This document shows positions 7,760 to 17,788 of a stretch of 64,000 bases of DNA, in pieces; positions within the stretch are counted from its first letter, which is position 1; each line of letters starts with the position of its first letter. Source of the stretch: Saccharothrix tamanrassetensis (lineage in GTDB: Bacteria > Actinomycetota > Actinomycetes > Mycobacteriales > Pseudonocardiaceae); the NCBI RefSeq assembly GCF_014203665.1, contig NZ_JACHJN010000001.1, positions 62,001 to 126,000 of the forward strand. Direction: 5' to 3'. The notes under the pieces were generated by a model. That model was not told the DNA's origin. It did not search any database and saw nothing but the letters and a program-made list of their open reading frames with translations. Made by a program: the position numbers and the translations under genes.

Positions 7760-8428
7760 TTGTCGATCACGTTGATCGGGGCGGTACTCGGACTGGCCGT
7801 GCTCGACACGCTGAGTCCGACCCTTGTCGGGATTACTGTCTACCTGCTGCTGGCCAGGCCACACCGCGTGGGTGCGCTGCTCGGCGCATACCTCGGATCG
7901 GTCGCGGTCGCGTACTTCGCTTTAGGCGTGCTGCTCATGTTCGGCCTGGGTGCTGTCGTGCCACTTGTCGATGACACCGTGTGGGCTTGGGGACAGGCCG
8001 CCCTCGGCGTAGCGCTCCTCGTGGGTAGCTATTTCATCCCCGACAGGAACCCGGAACGCGCATCCGTCCAAGGCCGGTCGTTCACCACGCGTTCGATGCT
8101 GCTGTCGGGACTGGGCACCTGGTTGTTCGAGTTCGCCACCGCCGTGCCGTACTTCGCCGCGATCGGCATCATGACCTCGGCCGACCTGCCCGCCGTCCAC
8201 TGGATCCAGCTCCTCGGCGTGTACGTGATCATCATGGTGCTCCCGGGCATCCTCCTGTTCGTCGCATGGGCCGCGCTGCGCGAGCGGATGCGGGAAAGGC
8301 TCGAACGGTGGCAGAGCAGGCTTTCCTCCGGGTCGCGGACAACACTGCGCTGGATCGTCGGGATAGCCGGATTCCTGATCCTCCTGGACGCGGCACCAGA
8401 CCAGATCACCATCACGATGAGCCCGTGA
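7760..8428 (+). CDS. GAP-family (Sap/SfLAP-like) integral membrane protein
   Basis: 222 aa from TTG 7760. GGGAG stands seven bases ahead, while the alternative GTG 7721 falls inside an operator. The start of the protein (LSITLIGAVLGLAVLDTLSPTLVGITVYLL) and the six hydrophobic segments fit the actinobacterial GAP/Sap family, distantly related to LysE-type exporters and linked in mycobacteria to surface lipid transport. A polar loop lies at about residues 95-115. Control by the divergent TetR gene through the twin operators suggests induced export or membrane protection. The cargo is unknown. Confidence 0.78.
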   Translation: MSITLIGAVLGLAVLDTLSPTLVGITVYLLLARPHRVGALLGAYLGSVAVAYFALGVLLMFGLGAVVPLVDDTVWAWGQAALGVALLVGSYFIPDRNPERASVQGRSFTTRSMLLSGLGTWLFEFATAVPYFAAIGIMTSADLPAVHWIQLLGVYVIIMVLPGILLFVAWAALRERMRERLERWQSRLSSGSRTTLRWIVGIAGFLILLDAAPDQITITMSP

Positions 8429-8465
8429 CCGCTCGCGCCACAGTCGCGTCGGGCCACAGTCGCGG

Positions 8466-10178
<1,713 letters not shown>

Positions 10179-10221
10179 TGCTGACAGGTACGTTCCCGGT
10201 TGTCGTTCCTGGTTGTCGTTC

Positions 10222-11337
10222 CTAGCTGTTCAGCGTCACTCCGTACGCGGTCAGCGCCTCGCCGACCGGCTGGTAGTACGAGGTCCCGCTGCCCTTGCCG
10301 GAGGTGATGCCCAGCCCGACGCTCCCGGAGAACAGGCAACCACCGGAGTCACCGGGGTTGGCCAGCGCGTTGGTCTGGATCAGCTGGTGCACCGAGCCCT
10401 CGGAGTAGTTCACCGTGACGTTCAGCCGCTGCACCGAACCCGAGGTCAGGCGCGTGGTGCTGCCGCTCTTCTGGATCCGCTGCCCGACCGTCGCCGCCGC
10501 GTGCGAGCTGATCTTCTGGCTGGAGCCGTTCCACAGGGTGACCGCGCCGGGAGCGCTGCCCGTGGTGTTCCGGATCAGGCCGTAGTCGTTGGTCGGGAAG
10601 CTGGCGCCCTGGGACGGCCCGACGTTCCACTGCGACACCACGCGGGTGCAGTGCCCGGCGTCGACGATGTAGTTCTGGCCGCCCTTGTTGGTGTTGAAAC
10701 CGACCGAGCAGCGGGTTCCGCCGCCGGTGATGGCCTCACCGTTGAGGATGGCCAGGTGCATCTCGCCGGTGACCCGCTCGACCCGCACGCGGTCGCCGAG
10801 CCGGTGGGCGGTGCGCAGCAGCGCGGCGAGGTCGCCGCCGGTGGCCGCGTCCGACACGCTCAGCACGACCTGGTTGGTCTTCGGGTCCAACCCGATCGAG
10901 GTGTGCGTGACCGCGGGTACCGATTCCAACGTGCTCTGGGCGGACGCCAACGCCTGGGTGGAGTGCCGGACCAGCTTGGCCTCGGCACCGGACGCGCGGA
11001 CCTCGTCGGCGGTGGCGGCGTCCAGCACGTTCACCACCGGCTTGCCCTTCGCGTCCAGGTAGACGCCGGCGGTGCGGTCGCCCAGCTTGTCGCTGATCTG
11101 GTCCAGGGTGCGCACGCTCGCGTTCTGCGTGCGCAGGATCTCGATCGCCGCGGCGGGCGAGATCCCCTCCCGCTCGGTCATGTCGGCGACCGCGGACTGC
11201 GCCACCTCCGGTGCGTACCCGTCGACACCGGCCGCCGAGGCGACCGGGGCGGCCAGGAAACCGGCGGCCGTGGCTCCGGCCAGCAGGGCGATGGCGGAGC
11301 GGGCGACGAAACGTCGCCCCTTGACGATCTTGCGCAT
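10222..11337 (-). CDS. Secreted alpha-lytic/streptogrisin-type serine protease (S1E) with prodomain
   Basis: 371 aa. Residues 1-36 are a signal peptide (RSAIALLAGATAAGFLAAPV). Residues 37 to about 200 are the folding prodomain of the alpha-lytic protease type, and the mature enzyme starts near ITGGGTRCSVGFN. The triad is His229 (DAGHC), Asp251 (NDYGLI) and Ser331 (NPGDSGG). Cys210 and Cys230 can form the usual disulfide around the histidine. Oddly, Cys334 directly follows GDSGG (GDSGGCLF) and no partner cysteine is visible downstream, where relatives keep a pair. The enzyme should be exported and self-activated to degrade external protein. It stands alone with its own terminator. Confidence 0.93.
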   Translation of the reverse strand: MRKIVKGRRFVARSAIALLAGATAAGFLAAPVASAAGVDGYAPEVAQSAVADMTEREGISPAAAIEILRTQNASVRTLDQISDKLGDRTAGVYLDAKGKPVVNVLDAATADEVRASGAEAKLVRHSTQALASAQSTLESVPAVTHTSIGLDPKTNQVVLSVSDAATGGDLAALLRTAHRLGDRVRVERVTGEMHLAILNGEAITGGGTRCSVGFNTNKGGQNYIVDAGHCTRVVSQWNVGPSQGASFPTNDYGLIRNTTGSAPGAVTLWNGSSQKISSHAAATVGQRIQKSGSTTRLTSGSVQRLNVTVNYSEGSVHQLIQTNALANPGDSGGCLFSGSVGLGITSGKGSGTSYYQPVGEALTAYGVTLNS

Positions 11338-12165
11338 ACCGGCAACTCACTTTCACAGGGAAGCGCGGGGATGACCGCGCCGATCAGTGGGTTGTGCCGG
11401 GCACGTTGTACGTGACCGACGCCGGATAATTCCGGTGCATCCCAGAGTGTTCCGGTAAGCCTCAGCCCGGTACCGCCTTTAGTCGCAAAGACGGCGACTC
11501 CGGATCGGCGCTCGGGTGACCGACCGAGTCGGTGGCAGCCCGCCATATGGAAGCCTCGGCAAGCTTCGGCGGAGATCGGCATAGCGCGATCAAATCCGGT
11601 GAAAGTGCTGGTCAGGGTCATTTATAAGCGGGAGGACACGGTCGTCTCGTGGGGCTGCGGGCTTGTGCGGGAATCGACCGAACCGGGCCGGTAGTCGGCG
11701 ACATCGTCCGACTGTCGAGTACTGTTAAAATGTAAATTTCCCGCCGCCGTACCGACGGACCTCGCTGTGCCGCCGCGAATCGGCCGCGGGTGCGGTCGGT
11801 TTGCCCGCGCTCGTCGATCAAGTGCGTGATCACTATCGGCGGTAAATATGCTCGCCAATGGCACCCAGGGCACGCCGGTCGCCGGGGGTGCTCCGGCACG
11901 GCTTCCCGCGGTGAGGCCCCGCCTCGAAGCGCACCCACAACGAACACCGGGCAGGAACGGCAGCCGTACCGGGGTTTCCCGAGGCCGTGCTACGGTGATC
12001 TCGTGACTGCCGGGTCGGCCTTTGGCCATTACCGAGACGGGCACCCGGCTCAGGTTTGAGCGCCGGGCGGGCCAGGGGTCCGCCTGTTCTCCGGGAACCG
12101 CGCGCGTGCGCGGGACGACTTCCTCAGTTCTTGAAGCCGATCAACCCTGGAGAACGGACGAACAT
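11338..12165. other. Long intergenic region with promoter-like elements
   Basis: No convincing protein gene. Near the protease start are two TTCCGGT direct repeats (11430-11436 and 11450-11456, 20 bases apart, about two helical turns), which could bind an activator or repressor. AT-rich patches lie at about 11722-11742 and 11838-11852. A -10-like TACGGT (11991-11996) sits exactly seven bases before GTG 12003, which opens an 18-codon frame ending at 12059. A leaderless leader peptide for the downstream gene is possible but weakly supported. Confidence 0.4.
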
Positions 12166-12984
12166 ATGGCGCTTGATTTCAACCGGCAGGTCATCGAGGA
12201 GTTCCGGGCCAATCGCGGTCGCGTGGGCGGGTTCTTCGAAGGGGGCCGGCTCATCCTGCTGACGACCACCGGCGCGCGGTCCGGGCAGCCCCGCACCACT
12301 CCGCTGGGGTACCTGCCGGACGGTGACCGGATCCTGGTCATCGGGTCCGCCGGCGGGTCGGACAAGCATCCGGACTGGTACCACAACCTGCTGGCCGAAC
12401 CGCGTGCGACGGTGGAGGACGGCGCGTTCACCTACGAGGCGAAGGCCACCGTCCTCACCGGCGAGGAGCGCGACGCGGTGTTCGCGCGGGCGGTGGAGGC
12501 GGATCCCGGGTGGGGCGAGTACCAGGCCAAAACGACGCGGGTGCTGCCGGTGGTGGCGTTGGAGCACGTCTCGGGCGGGCCGTCGAACGTGAAGTCGATG
12601 GGTGAGGGGCTCCGGGTCGTGCACGACGCGTTCCGGCGGGAACTCGCCGTCATCCGGACCGAGGTGGCGGCGGCCGGTCCCCGGCTGGGGGCGCAGTTGC
12701 GGGTCAACTGCCTCACCTTCTGCCAGGGGTTGGCGTTCCACCACCGGGTGGAGGACACCGGGATGTTCCCGGCGCTCAACGACCGGTACCCGGAAATGGA
12801 CGCCGCGTTCGCCCGGTTGCGTGCCGAGCACGAGCGGGTCGCGCAGCTGCTGGACGAGCTGCGCGCGGTGGTGTCCGGTGACGGTGGGGACGACCTGTTG
12901 GAACGGGTCGACGGGCTCATCGCGGAGTTGGAAGCCCACCTGACCTACGAGGAGGAGCAGCTCATTCCGCTGCTCGACGCCTGA
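12166..12984 (+). CDS. Deazaflavin-dependent nitroreductase (DDN) - hemerythrin HHE fusion
   Basis: 272 aa from ATG 12166 (GGAG about 13 bases ahead, spacing long). Residues 10-140 are a DDN/F420-binding domain (TTTGARSGQPRTTPLGYL, then GGSDKHPDWYHNLLAEP, both typical). Residues 150-272 are a hemerythrin-like HHE four-helix domain with conserved His and Glu pairs: HDAFRREL, FHHRVEDTGMFP, LRAEHERV and HLTYEEEQLIP. The first domain should bind reduced F420 and reduce quinones or nitro compounds. The second should hold a non-haem di-iron centre. The combination suggests a redox or oxygen-linked F420 enzyme. Substrate and partner are unknown. Confidence 0.85.
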   Translation: MALDFNRQVIEEFRANRGRVGGFFEGGRLILLTTTGARSGQPRTTPLGYLPDGDRILVIGSAGGSDKHPDWYHNLLAEPRATVEDGAFTYEAKATVLTGEERDAVFARAVEADPGWGEYQAKTTRVLPVVALEHVSGGPSNVKSMGEGLRVVHDAFRRELAVIRTEVAAAGPRLGAQLRVNCLTFCQGLAFHHRVEDTGMFPALNDRYPEMDAAFARLRAEHERVAQLLDELRAVVSGDGGDDLLERVDGLIAELEAHLTYEEEQLIPLLDA

Positions 12985-13024
12985 CCGGAGCGGTAGCCTC
13001 CCGCCGTCGTTCAGTGGGGGGCGG

Positions 13025-13624
13025 ATGGTCGAGCACGTGCGCGGCGTCGGTGTCGCGGGGCTGGTCGCGGTCTGGGTGGTGGTGGCGACCGAGGTCGTGT
13101 TCTCCGTGTGGAGCTGGTTCTACCTGGTCACCACGGACGAGGGGCCGGGTGCCGTGGTCACGGGCGTCGTGGACGCGGTCGGCGGCGTGTCGCGGGTGGC
13201 CCGGCCGGTGGCGGCGATCCTGATCGTGCTGTGGCTGTGGCGCGCCAGGTCCAACGCCGAGCGTGTCCCGGGCCGGCACCGCTATGGGCGGGGTTGGGCG
13301 GTCTGGGGGTGGCTGCCGGTCGTGGGGCTGTGGGTTCCGCGTCGGGTGGTGGCCGATGTCTGGGCGGCCTGTGCGCCCGACGGCGAGCCTCGGGCGGCGG
13401 TGCACCGGTGGTGGGTGTTGTGGCTGCTCTACGACCTGGGCGGCCACGCCTACTTCGTGCTCACCCTGCTCACGATCCAGGACCCGGAGACGTCGCGGAC
13501 CGTCGTGCGGGTCGCGGCGGTGCTGTTGCCGGTGTTCGCGGCGGGTGCGGCGGTGTTCCTCACCGTCGTGGTGCGGAGGATCTCGGGGTGGCAGTCGGTC
13601 GAGACGGTGGAGCGTGTGGCGTGA
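13025..13624 (+). CDS. DUF4328 family membrane protein
   Basis: 199 aa from ATG 13025, with GGGGGGCGG just ahead. Four hydrophobic segments lie near residues 8-30, 58-72, 92-108 and 125-185 (two helices). The centre carries the DUF4328 block: LWLWRARSNAERV, then GWAVWGWLPVVGLWVPRRVVADVW. This family is common in actinomycetes and has no assigned function. Its TGA overlaps the GTG of the GNAT gene, so the two are cotranslated. Confidence 0.85.
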   Translation: MVEHVRGVGVAGLVAVWVVVATEVVFSVWSWFYLVTTDEGPGAVVTGVVDAVGGVSRVARPVAAILIVLWLWRARSNAERVPGRHRYGRGWAVWGWLPVVGLWVPRRVVADVWAACAPDGEPRAAVHRWWVLWLLYDLGGHAYFVLTLLTIQDPETSRTVVRVAAVLLPVFAAGAAVFLTVVVRRISGWQSVETVERVA

Positions 13625-14082
13625 CCGGGCCGGACGTGATCGGGCTGGACCTGTCGGACGGGGCGGTGGCGCGTGCCGTGCACCGGGTGGGGCTGCGGTC
13701 CTATGCGGTGGAGGCCGAGCTGATCGGGTCCAGGGCGATCCCCGCGCTGCACGAGACGGTCGACGGGATGTGTGCCCGGCCGCTGCGGTGGCTGGGCACA
13801 CACGTCGACGGGACGCTGGCCGGGTTCGTGGCGTGGGCACGGGTGGACGGGGTCCTGGACGTCGCCCGGCTGTGCGTGGATCCGGGGTTCTTCCGGCGTG
13901 GCCTGGCGCGGCGGCTGGTGCGGGCGGTGCTGGCCGAGGGAGGTCCGGCGGTGGTGGCCACGGGTGCGGCCAACGCGCCGGCGATCGCCCTGTACGAGGG
14001 GCTGGGGTTCCGCCGGGTGGGCACGTTCGAGCCCGAGCCGGGGTTGCCGGTCGCCGAGTTCAGCCGGCCAGGAACGCCCTGA
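13621..14082 (+). CDS. GNAT-family N-acetyltransferase
   Basis: 153 aa from GTG 13621, overlapping the previous stop by four bases (GTGA). The acetyl-CoA pyrophosphate loop reads RRGLARRL (about residues 98-105), preceded by the beta-4 strand LDVARLCVDPGFF and followed by ATGAANAPAIALYEGLGFRRVG, the usual end of the GNAT fold. The acceptor cannot be predicted. Its 3' end overlaps the convergent hydrolase gene by 23 bases. Confidence 0.85.
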   Translation: MTGPDVIGLDLSDGAVARAVHRVGLRSYAVEAELIGSRAIPALHETVDGMCARPLRWLGTHVDGTLAGFVAWARVDGVLDVARLCVDPGFFRRGLARRLVRAVLAEGGPAVVATGAANAPAIALYEGLGFRRVGTFEPEPGLPVAEFSRPGTP

Positions 14083-14935
14083 GCATCGGCAGGAAGCCGG
14101 GGGCGAGTTGCTCGACGCGGGGCACGTCGGGTGCCGGGTCGGCGGTGAACAGGCTGTGGTCGGCTCCGGGGAACACGGCGAGGCCGGTCGCGTGCGGTGC
14201 GAACGCGACGACGCTGTCCGGCACGGGGATGATGTCGTCGGCTCCGCCGAACAGGGCGAGCACCGGGCAGGCGAGGTGGGGCAGCTGTCCGGCCGGGTCG
14301 ACGTCCATGCTGCGGGCGAAGAACCCCAGCCGCTCCTCCACGTCGTAGACCAGCGACACCTGCGGGTACCACGGCCGGTCGCGGAAGCGCTCCTGGTCCG
14401 CGATGATCCGGGCGGGCGACTCCCCCGCGCGGAGGCGGCGGGTGCGTTCGTCGACCCACGCCATGGCGTCCTCGGTGGGCACGCCGTCCAGCACGAGGGA
14501 CCGTTCGATGCGCCATCGTTCCTGCTCGGCCATCGACATGCCGGGACCGGACACCGTGACGACGTGGTCGACCCTGCCGGTGGCCGCGGCGAGCAGCGAC
14601 ACCCAGCCGCCCTGGCTCCAGCCGATGAGGCCGATCCGTTCGGGGTCGACACCGGGCCACGACCGCAGGACGTCCACGGCGGCCAGGGCCTCGTCGGCGC
14701 GGTCGGCCGGCGACTGGTGCCGCCAGTTGCCCGGTGACGGTCCGCTGCCGGGTTTGTCGTGCCACAGCACGGCCGCGCCGCAGGAGCTGATCCACTGCGG
14801 CCAGTCGCCGTGGTCTTCGAGCGCCGAGTTGCCGGAGCCGTCGACGAACACCAGTCCGGGCACGGCGGGCCCGTCCGCAGGTCTGCGGACGCGGGCCCGC
14901 AACTGCCCTACGGCGGTGTCCTCCTCGATCCACAT
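14060..14935 (-). CDS. Alpha/beta hydrolase (dienelactone/acyl-thioesterase-like)
   Basis: 291 aa from ATG 14935. The nucleophile elbow is GWSQGG (Ser about residue 123), the acid lies in LFGGADDIIP and the histidine in FPGADHSLF, so the triad is complete. The N-terminal LRARVRRPADGPAVPGLVFVDGSG resembles BAAT and dienelactone hydrolase relatives. The protein has no signal peptide, so it is cytoplasmic. It is divergent from the complete epoxide hydrolase with only 67 bases between the starts, suggesting shared control. The substrate is unknown. Confidence 0.85.
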   Translation of the reverse strand: MWIEEDTAVGQLRARVRRPADGPAVPGLVFVDGSGNSALEDHGDWPQWISSCGAAVLWHDKPGSGPSPGNWRHQSPADRADEALAAVDVLRSWPGVDPERIGLIGWSQGGWVSLLAAATGRVDHVVTVSGPGMSMAEQERWRIERSLVLDGVPTEDAMAWVDERTRRLRAGESPARIIADQERFRDRPWYPQVSLVYDVEERLGFFARSMDVDPAGQLPHLACPVLALFGGADDIIPVPDSVVAFAPHATGLAVFPGADHSLFTADPAPDVPRVEQLAPGFLPMLRAFLAG

Positions 14936-15002
14936 GTGATCACGGTAGCCGGACGCCGATGTAGGACATGTTCTGACCTGGATGGCTTCTAGCGTTGTCG
15001 TC

Positions 15003-16094
15003 GTGAACGAGATCCGCGAGTTCCGCATCGACATCCCGCAGACCGACCTGGACGATCTGAAGTCCCGCCTGGACCGCACCCGGTGGGCACCGCAACTGCC
15101 CGGCGGCGGGTGGGACCGGGGTGTGCCGGTGGACTACTTGAAGGAACTGGCGGCGTACTGGCGTGACGGGTTCGACTGGCGGGCGGTGGAGGCGCGGCTC
15201 AACGCGTTCCCGCAGTTCCTGACCGACGTCGACGGGTCGGAGGTGCACTTCCTGCACGTCCGCTCGGCGAACCCGGACGCGTTGCCGCTGCTGCTGGTGC
15301 ACGGCTGGCCGAACTCGGTCGTGGAGTTCGTGGACGTGATCGGGCACCTGCGGGAGTTCCACCTGGTGATCCCGAGCATCCCCGGTTTCGGGTTCTCCCA
15401 GGCTCCCGGGGACGGGTTCGACGTCGCCCGGACAGGGCGGGTGTTCGCGGCGTTGATGGCACGGCTGGGGTACGGGCGGTACGGCGTGCAGGGCGGCGAC
15501 CTGGGCGCGTACATCGCGCCGGAGGTGGCGAAGGCCGCGCCGGGACATGTGGTCGGCGTGTACGTGAACGGCGGGCTCGGGTTCCCGACCGAGGACGACG
15601 ACCTGACGGCCGAGGAGTCGGCGTTCTTCGCGCGGATGCAGGAGTGGATGAGCGCGGGCGTGGACCACCACACGTTGTTGCGGGCCGCGCCGCAGACCTT
15701 CGCGTACGGCTGGCACGACTCGCCGGTGGGCCTGCTGGCGTGGATGATGCAGAAGTTCCAGGAGTTCACCATCACGGTGGACCTGCCGGAGCAGGCCATC
15801 GACCGTGACCTGCTCCTGGCCAACGTGACGCTGTACTGGCTGACCGGCACGTCCGGGTCGTCGTCGTGGTTCATGTACGGCAACGAGCGGTTCCGCTGGC
15901 CGGAGGGGCAGAAGTCGGCGCCGACCGGCGTGTACAGCGGCCCGCCCGGTATCCGGCGGCTGGCCGAGCGGCACAACGACATCGTGCACTGGCCGGAAGG
16001 ACAGCCGGGTGGCCACTTCGTGGCGATGGAGGTGCCGAAGGTGTTCGCCGCGGACGTCTCGACGTTCTTCGGTTCGGTCGGGACGCGGTCGTGA
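15003..16094 (+). CDS. Epoxide hydrolase (EHN type), complete
   Basis: 363 aa from GTG 15003, which gives the usual family start [15 protein letters not shown] 14982 would add seven residues. Residues 3-110 are the EHN lid domain. The hydrolase core has [13 protein letters not shown] (oxyanion HGWP), [12 protein letters not shown] with nucleophile Asp in GGDLG, and [10 protein letters not shown] with the base His. Such enzymes add water to epoxides through an ester intermediate, and plant and animal microsomal relatives detoxify them. The stop overlaps the GTG of an AlkZ-like gene by four bases, repeating the arrangement at 1-1286. Confidence 0.92.
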   Translation: MNEIREFRIDIPQTDLDDLKSRLDRTRWAPQLPGGGWDRGVPVDYLKELAAYWRDGFDWRAVEARLNAFPQFLTDVDGSEVHFLHVRSANPDALPLLLVHGWPNSVVEFVDVIGHLREFHLVIPSIPGFGFSQAPGDGFDVARTGRVFAALMARLGYGRYGVQGGDLGAYIAPEVAKAAPGHVVGVYVNGGLGFPTEDDDLTAEESAFFARMQEWMSAGVDHHTLLRAAPQTFAYGWHDSPVGLLAWMMQKFQEFTITVDLPEQAIDRDLLLANVTLYWLTGTSGSSSWFMYGNERFRWPEGQKSAPTGVYSGPPGIRRLAERHNDIVHWPEGQPGGHFVAMEVPKVFAADVSTFFGSVGTRS

Positions 16095-17188
16095 GCGCGG
16101 ACGCCCGACGGACTGCCCGGAGGATGGCCCGGCACTTCCTGACCGTGCCGGGCTCCTCGCCGGCCGAGGTGGTGCGGGCGATGTGCGGGGCGCACGCCCA
16201 GGTGATGTCGGCCGCCGAGCTGTCGATCGGCCTGCGGATCCCGGGGATCACGCGTCAGCGGGTGCGTGACGCGATCTGGGTGGACCGGACGCTGGTGAAG
16301 ACGCGCGGGCCGCGCGGCACCGTGCACCTGCTGCCGACCGAAGACCTGCCGGTGTGGCTGGGTGCGCAGGGGCGGTTGGCGGACCGGCCCCAGCTGCTGA
16401 CCGCGGAGCAGACCGACGCGGTGGTGGCGGCGATCGCGGACGCGTTGCGGGAGGCGGAGCTGACCACCGAGGAGTTGACCGACGCGGTGGTGGCGCGGAC
16501 CGGGTCGTGGGCGGGCGACCGGGTGAAGGACGCGTTCCAGGACAAGTGGCCGCGCTGGACGGAGGCGATCACGGCGGCGACGAACCGGGGCGCGATGTGC
16601 TTCGCGCCGAACAAGGGCCGCCGGACCGCGTACACCAGCCCGCAGCGCTGGCTGCCCGGCGTGACGCCGAAGCCGGACGGGGCGGTCGACCTCCTGCACC
16701 GCTACCTGCATTCCTACGGCCCGGCGACGCCCGAGCACTTCGCGCGGTGGCTCGGTGCGCCGCGCCGGTTCGTCGACGAGGTGTTCGAGCAGGCCGACGT
16801 GACGGAGGTGGCGGGCGGTTTCGTGGTGCGCGGCGACACCGAGTGGCCGGACGAGCCGCCGCGCGGGGTGTGGCTGCTGCCCTACTTCGACGCGTTCGTG
16901 GTGGGCAGCCACCCACGTGAGCAGCTGTTCCCCGGCCGGGCCTGGCAGCGGGCGCTGGCGGGCGGCCAAGCGGGGAACTACCCGGTGCTGCTGGTGGACG
17001 GGGTGGTCGCCGGGGTGTGGCACCAGCGGCGGTCCGGCAGCCGGATCGCGGTGACCGTGGAGCCGTTCGGCGAGTTGACCGCGGCGCAGCGGCGTGGGTT
17101 GGACGCGCGGGTGGAACGGGTGGGCGAGTTCCTGGAAGGACGCCCGGAGCTGACCGTCGGCGCGGTGTCGGTGGGCCCGCACGCCTGA
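16091..17188 (+). CDS. AlkZ-like winged-helix protein (HTH_42 / YcaQ family), HxQ type
   Basis: 365 aa from GTG 16091 (GTGA overlap with the epoxide hydrolase). Family blocks include [23 protein letters not shown], then [16 protein letters not shown], then [15 protein letters not shown] and GVWHQRRSG. At the catalytic position residues 33-38 read CGAHAQ, giving His35-Ala-Gln37, the H-hydrophobic-Q variant of the AlkZ motif described for a Streptomyces clade. The copy at 234-1286 has Gln-Ala-Gln. The product should bind DNA and excise alkylated bases. Specificity probably differs from the first copy. Activity is inferred, and the coupling to an epoxide hydrolase is observed. Confidence 0.82.
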   Translation: MSADARRTARRMARHFLTVPGSSPAEVVRAMCGAHAQVMSAAELSIGLRIPGITRQRVRDAIWVDRTLVKTRGPRGTVHLLPTEDLPVWLGAQGRLADRPQLLTAEQTDAVVAAIADALREAELTTEELTDAVVARTGSWAGDRVKDAFQDKWPRWTEAITAATNRGAMCFAPNKGRRTAYTSPQRWLPGVTPKPDGAVDLLHRYLHSYGPATPEHFARWLGAPRRFVDEVFEQADVTEVAGGFVVRGDTEWPDEPPRGVWLLPYFDAFVVGSHPREQLFPGRAWQRALAGGQAGNYPVLLVDGVVAGVWHQRRSGSRIAVTVEPFGELTAAQRRGLDARVERVGEFLEGRPELTVGAVSVGPHA

Positions 17189-17198
17189 ACGTCGCACC

Positions 17199-17228
17199 GC
17201 CGCCTATTCTAGTACTAGAATAGGCGGC
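17199..17228. promoter_or_regulatory. 30-bp perfect palindrome abutting the PadR start codon
   Basis: Bases 17199-17213 are the exact reverse complement of 17214-17228 (centre CTAGTACTAG). The right arm contains TAGAAT (17216-17221), spaced as a -10 box for a start at the ATG 17229. The mRNA is therefore probably leaderless, with the PadR protein closing its own promoter. Confidence 0.8.
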
Positions 17229-17786
17229 ATGGCCCCCTCGTTGACCCCGGCCGAGCTGACGTTGCTCGGCCTGATCGTGGAGACGCCGCGGCACGGTTAC
17301 CAGCTGGAGGAGGTCATCACCGCGCGCGGTATGCGGGACTGGACCGAGATCGGCTTCAGCTCGATCTACTACCTGCTGGGCAAGCTGCGGGACCGGGGAC
17401 TGATCACCCAGGCCGGCCCGTCGGCAGGCGGTCGGACGACCGGGCGCAGGGTGTTCGCCGCAACGGACGAGGGGCGGCGGGCCTGCGCGGAGGCGGCCGA
17501 GCGGGCGATCGCGGAGCCGCTCCCGCTGTTCCCGCCGCTGCTGGTCGGGCTGGCCAACCAGCCCGCCATCCCGCCCGGACGCCTGCACGCCGCGCTGGAG
17601 CGACGCGCCACCGCGCTCGCCGGACGGCACCGCGAGGTCCGGGCCGCCGCCGACGCGCAGCCCGACGCCCCGGAGTTCGTCCGCGCGATCTTCGACTACT
17701 CGCTCGCCCAACTCGCCGCCGAACGCGCCTGGCTGTCCGCCTACCGGGCGTCGCTCGGAAGCACGTCGACCCCACCGGAAGGCTGA
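17229..17786 (+). CDS. PadR-family transcriptional regulator
   Basis: 185 aa. The winged helix occupies residues 5-90 (TPAELTLLGLIVETPRHGYQL, then SSIYYLLGKLRDRGLI). A C-terminal helical domain used for dimerisation covers residues 100-175. The gene starts right at the edge of a 30-base palindrome. It is two bases ahead of the GyrI-like gene, so the pair forms a regulator plus ligand-binding protein operon. Confidence 0.92.
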   Translation: MAPSLTPAELTLLGLIVETPRHGYQLEEVITARGMRDWTEIGFSSIYYLLGKLRDRGLITQAGPSAGGRTTGRRVFAATDEGRRACAEAAERAIAEPLPLFPPLLVGLANQPAIPPGRLHAALERRATALAGRHREVRAAADAQPDAPEFVRAIFDYSLAQLAAERAWLSAYRASLGSTSTPPEG

Positions 17787-17788
17787 CC

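Noticed and set aside
15134-17197. A 687-codon minus-strand open frame across the epoxide hydrolase and AlkZ-like genes
   Set aside because: Composition is Arg/His/Pro-rich without domains, and the plus strand has two recognised proteins at the same place.
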